Program-made: the position numbers and the translations under genes
Part shown: piece by piece, positions 39,940-42,604 of the stretch
Layout of the letters: each line of letters starts with the position of its first letter
Numbering within the stretch: position 1 is the first letter of the stretch
Assembly (NCBI RefSeq): GCF_000988165.1
Contig: NW_020169329.1
Span: 1-42,604 of the forward strand
Source: Vairimorpha ceranae
Lineage: Eukaryota; Microsporidia; Nosematidae
Length of the DNA stretch: 42,604 nucleotides
Direction: 5' to 3'
The notes under the pieces: generated by a model
Databases searched by the model: none
What the model saw: only the letters and a program-made list of their open reading frames with translations
Told to the model about the DNA's origin: nothing

Positions 39940-40680
39940 TTATTGAAAACTTGTATGCCCAACTTTTGACATAATTACAGCTTCATATCTTTTTTTGGTC
40001 TCCAAATCAACTTTTGGTAGATGCTTGAAAGTAAATATCCGAATTGTTAGATAAGTACTTGGCGTTGACCGCGTAATAGTCAATAAAGATATGCCGTCAG
40101 AGTTGTATCGTATGCTTCTCTGTAGGCGCCGACTGGTGTTGTAAACGTCCTAGTGTTGCAAGGGGGAGGAATAACATCATTAGGTTGGCACACAATTGCT
40201 ATAGCTGTGGAAAGTATTTGTATGTTGTATTCGGATACCTTTAGTTAGAAATTATAGTTGAAGACCCGCCTTTAAAAGGGCGTAGCAAGCTATTGAATCT
40301 CTAGAATATTTTTCATGTGATGGTAAGAATATATCACGGTCATTAGACCCACGTTGCACAGTCCAACCACAAATCCAGTGAATCCCTTGTCTTAAAGCAT
40401 AATCTATCAGTTATCGGCCAATAAGTATCCTTTCGGAGGTAAATTAAATCTTCCTAGAATAAACGCCCCTATGGTATGCTAGTGCCGATATTGAGAACAA
40501 GACAAGGGAAGTTTTCTAAAAGAAGGATAATGTATTATGTACAAGACAATAAAATTAAACAAAGCATAGAAAGGATTAAACTGAAAATTGGGTAAAAGAA
40601 ACAGTTAATGCTGTGATGTATAAGATAATCTGAAAACTTTGTAACTAAGAAACGCTATAAGAATCTGACGAACTGACATT
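39940..40680 (-). pseudogene. GC-rich decayed gene of unknown origin
   Basis: Read on the minus strand, three successive open blocks lie in shifted frames: 40255-40410 (52 codons, with IHWICGWTVQRGSNDRDIF), 40083-40244 (54 codons, with CQPNDVIPPPCNTRTFTTP) and 39940-40149 (69 codons and a stop, with KHLPKVDLETKKRYEAVIMS). Upstream to about 40680 the first frame continues with several stops (block SLVLFSISALAYHRGVYS). GC is about 30-47% per 60 bases between 40081 and 40500, roughly twice the window average. I recognise no family. The composition suggests acquisition from another genome: a mobile element, an endogenised virus or a host-derived gene are all possible. The breaks show it is inactive. 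Confidence 0.6.
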
Positions 40681-40779
40681 TCTTCAAAAAGAACAAATCA
40701 ACAAATAAATTAAATTACAATTATTATTATTAAACAAAAAATAATCCTTACAGACATATTTTTCATGTTCTATATCTTA

Positions 40780-41085
40780 AGTCAATTTTGTGTTAACAAA
40801 CCAAGGTCTTTAAAAATATTTTATCATCATTTTTAAGAATATTAGGTCTACCTGATAAAACTCTTTTCTTATGAGTTCCTATTTTTTTACATTTTACTTT
40901 AAATCGTGTAATGGTTGAAGGGAGATCTCGTATTCTTTAGCAGAATCTGATTGTTTCATTTCTTTTTTAAAACATAATTTAAATTTGATTTTTACATCCG
41001 GAAAAACCTTTTTAGCCATAGAATTAAATTTAATTTTTTTTATACTTTTTAAAAAACACAGCAAAAAACTTTTCCTCCAAACCAT
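40780..41085 (-). mobile_element. Tc1/mariner-like transposase N-terminal relic
   Basis: Minus strand: a 63-codon frame (40894-41085) ends MKQSDSAKEYEISLQPLHDL, like the first helix-turn-helix of Tc1-type transposases (..AKEL.IS...). After a stop and a frame change comes KKIGTHKKRVLSGRPNILKN, matching the linker and GRPR-like AT-hook region (..TG..K.R..SGRP..L). Nothing of the catalytic domain is seen to its left, where the GC-rich relic begins. Frameshifts make it inactive. Support rests on these two short motifs only. Confidence 0.45.
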
Positions 41086-41853
41086 TAATTGCGATTTTTT
41101 ATAATCGTCATTTTTAATTAGTTTTAAATTAACATATACTTAAAAACTTTAATTTTTTAGATTTGACAAAAGATGTTTATATATTAATGGAAACTATTTG
41201 GTTTGTAAGTTAATATTCTCTTAATAATAATATTACATAGTTATAAAAAGATTGCGTTTTTTTTGCCATTACTGTAATAAACAGATATTCATTTGATGAA
41301 CTTTTGGGCTGTTTTCTACCTCTTTAACAAAACAAATGAGTGTTTAAAATTAAGATTAACATATTTAAAATATGAAAAATTAAGGAAATTTCATCGTGTT
41401 ATAAACGCATTTTTGCTTTACACCAAGTTCATGTCATATATATTCTAAAAATCCATTAAAATTGCACCATTCTATTGCGTCTTTTATGTTTTATAGTATT
41501 TAAAACTTAGTCATTTTGACTCTTTTAAAAATTCGTAAAATTAAGATTAAAAAAACAGACTTTTACTTAACATATAGCTTAATCACTTATTGTAAGTATA
41601 AGATTGTTTTATTTTTAAATACTTGATTTGGTGTGCTGTTAATTATCTTATAATATTTTTTATTTTATTGTTTTATTCTTCGACGATTGTATTTTCAATA
41701 AAAACTAAAATTTTTCTTGTATAATTTTATTGTATCGCTTTATTTCAAATTTAATTTAAATATGCATTACACTTACAAACCAATAATATGATTTATCTGA
41801 TTTGAAAAGTTTAAAAGCCTTTGTTGAGATAAAACATGGGTCTAATGATTATA
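41086..41853. other. AT-rich stretch between transposon remains
   Basis: About 770 bases with no recognisable gene. TA at 41852-41853 is the apparent target dinucleotide of the Tc1-type element that follows. Confidence 0.5.
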
Positions 41854-41859
41854 CAGTGC

Positions 41860-42059
41860 GCGTCAAAATCTTAAGACACCCAAAAAAAAATTTTTAAGTG
41901 CAAAATCAAATAAGATACAATTCTAAAACCATTATTCGTATTATAACGTTGTAATTAAAATGATATAAAAAATACCTTTTATTAAATCTTATTTTATATA
42001 TGTCTAATCTGGTTTTTGAATTTTTTTGTCTTAAGAGGTGCGTCAAAATCTTAAGACAC
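41860..42059. repeat. Pair of identical 20-bp direct repeats in the element end
   Basis: Copies at 41860-41879 and 42040-42059 start 180 bases apart. The inner copy is also preceded by GTCTTAAG (42028-42036), which pairs with the CTTAAGAC inside it, giving a local hairpin. Such repeats are transposase-binding sites in IR/DR elements. Confidence 0.85.
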
Positions 42060-42370
42060 TTCCCCCAAAACACGTTTTATAGAATTGTAAATATTACATT
42101 CGTTTTATTTTGTTCCAATAAACTACTGCATGATTTTATTTTTATAATCTAAGCTACTTAAAAACGCTTATAAAAAATAATTAGTCTTACAATTAAATGG
42201 GACGTCTCATTTTACTCAAATTTAAAATACAAACATATGCTTAAAATGATAATATCTGTTATTAAATATTTTTTGATTAAGAAAAGTGAATTTAAATTTC
42301 TTTAACTTTTCTCAGGGCCATGATGGTTTTGATGTTTTTTAAAAAAAAAGTAATTTAAAAAAAATAAAAC

Positions 42371-42604
42371 TTATTTATTGATTTTATCACCTCTTTCTTT
42401 AACAACGTCGATTATACGCTTCTGCATTCCATTAACATAGTTTAACAGATTTTCGGGTGTAATACTTGACCAGGCTACTAATATCGCAGAATGTAAATCT
42501 TGAATATTATTAAATTGTTTCCCGTCTCTATAAATCATTCTCGACATATCTGCCCATAAATTTTCAACAGGATTAAGATCTGGACTTAATGGTGGCCAGT
42601 TCAT
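42371..42604 (-). CDS. Tc1-type transposase, C-terminal part
   Basis: The last 77 codons before the stop of a DDE transposase; the frame is open to the window edge. WPPLSPDLNPVENLWADM is the conserved Tc1 block carrying the third catalytic acidic residue (the Glu of VENLW), followed by the family tail (NIQDLHSAILVAWSSITPEN and NGMQKRIIDVVKERG). The Met at the edge is almost certainly internal. The visible part has no stop or frameshift, so this copy is younger than the other transposon remains here and could be intact beyond the edge. Confidence 0.92.
   Translation of the reverse strand: MNWPPLSPDLNPVENLWADMSRMIYRDGKQFNNIQDLHSAILVAWSSITPENLLNYVNGMQKRIIDVVKERGDKINK

Larger units (their letters stand above)
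41854..42604 (-). mobile_element. Tc1-type transposon, 3' part, cut by window edge
   Basis: The element begins at TA/CAGTG (41854), the usual Tc1 terminus. A 20-base sequence, GCGTCAAAATCTTAAGACAC, occurs at 41860-41879 and again, identical and in the same orientation, at 42040-42059: the doubled-repeat (IR/DR) end seen in Sleeping Beauty-like and some other Tc1 elements. The transposase gene runs on the minus strand toward this end. The other end lies outside the window. Confidence 0.88.

Noticed and set aside
40383..40500. Plus-strand SYRPISILSEV, resembling the first reverse-transcriptase block of non-LTR retrotransposons.
   Set aside because: Only about a dozen residues match, stops flank it, and the minus strand of the same DNA has a longer open block (52 codons). 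No other reverse-transcriptase motif is found nearby.
40050..40500. The GC-rich island as a structured non-coding RNA gene (RNase P, SRP or snRNA).
   Set aside because: None of the conserved RNase P, SRP or spliceosomal RNA core sequences was seen, and the protein-like blocks explain the composition better.

Overview
The window reads as a chromosomal segment of a microsporidian with an expanded, very AT-rich genome (roughly 20-25% GC by eye). Four things point that way. The genes are short and intron-poor. Most starts are preceded within about 15 bases by a C-run element of the type T-rich-ACCC(C)T...ATG, or a G-run on the RPB4 gene. The set is reduced and divergent but clearly eukaryotic: CCT zeta, RPB4, MAF1, importin alpha, SEC11, a septin, 40S proteins uS7 and uS14, and a histone H3-type protein. 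An Isu-type cysteine desulfurase (NFS1) is also present, which in these parasites works in the mitosome. Long gene-poor stretches and decayed Merlin and Tc1/mariner DNA transposons fit the larger genomes of the group (Anncaliia-, Edhazardia- or Hamiltosporidium-like); I cannot name the species.

Layout. 0.3-1.2 kb holds a decayed reading frame. 2.0-12.2 kb is the densest part: a CCCH zinc-finger protein, an 820-residue repeat-bearing acidic protein, a saccharopine dehydrogenase-like oxidoreductase, an unrecognised 377-residue protein, uS14, a multi-pass membrane protein, then uS7, a small unknown protein and CCT6, these last three separated by only 21 bases each. 12.6-24.9 kb is looser: a homeodomain protein, an unrecognised 507-residue protein, RPB4, a SNARE-like tail-anchored protein divergent from a septin, importin alpha, NFS1, an EF-hand/myosin-light-chain-like protein, MAF1 and a second, degenerate homeodomain protein. 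SEC11 (26.6-27.2 kb) and an H3-type histone (31.4-31.9 kb) are isolated.

From 27.2 kb to the right end the DNA is mostly a graveyard: two dead Merlin/IS1595-type transposons (one with both terminal inverted repeats), a Tc1-type element entering from the right edge with doubled terminal repeats, a Tc1-like helix-turn-helix relic, and several frameshifted genes that keep the start element but not the frame. The most unusual piece is a roughly 740-base minus-strand relic at 39.9-40.7 kb. It is far richer in GC than its surroundings and carries successive open blocks in shifted frames that match no family I recognise.

The live genes are housekeeping (translation, transcription, folding, nuclear import, secretion, Fe-S assembly) and do not form one pathway. 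Translation starts were re-called for NFS1, MAF1 and the histone because the start element lies inside the longest open frame. No tRNA, rRNA, CRISPR array or confirmed intron was seen.
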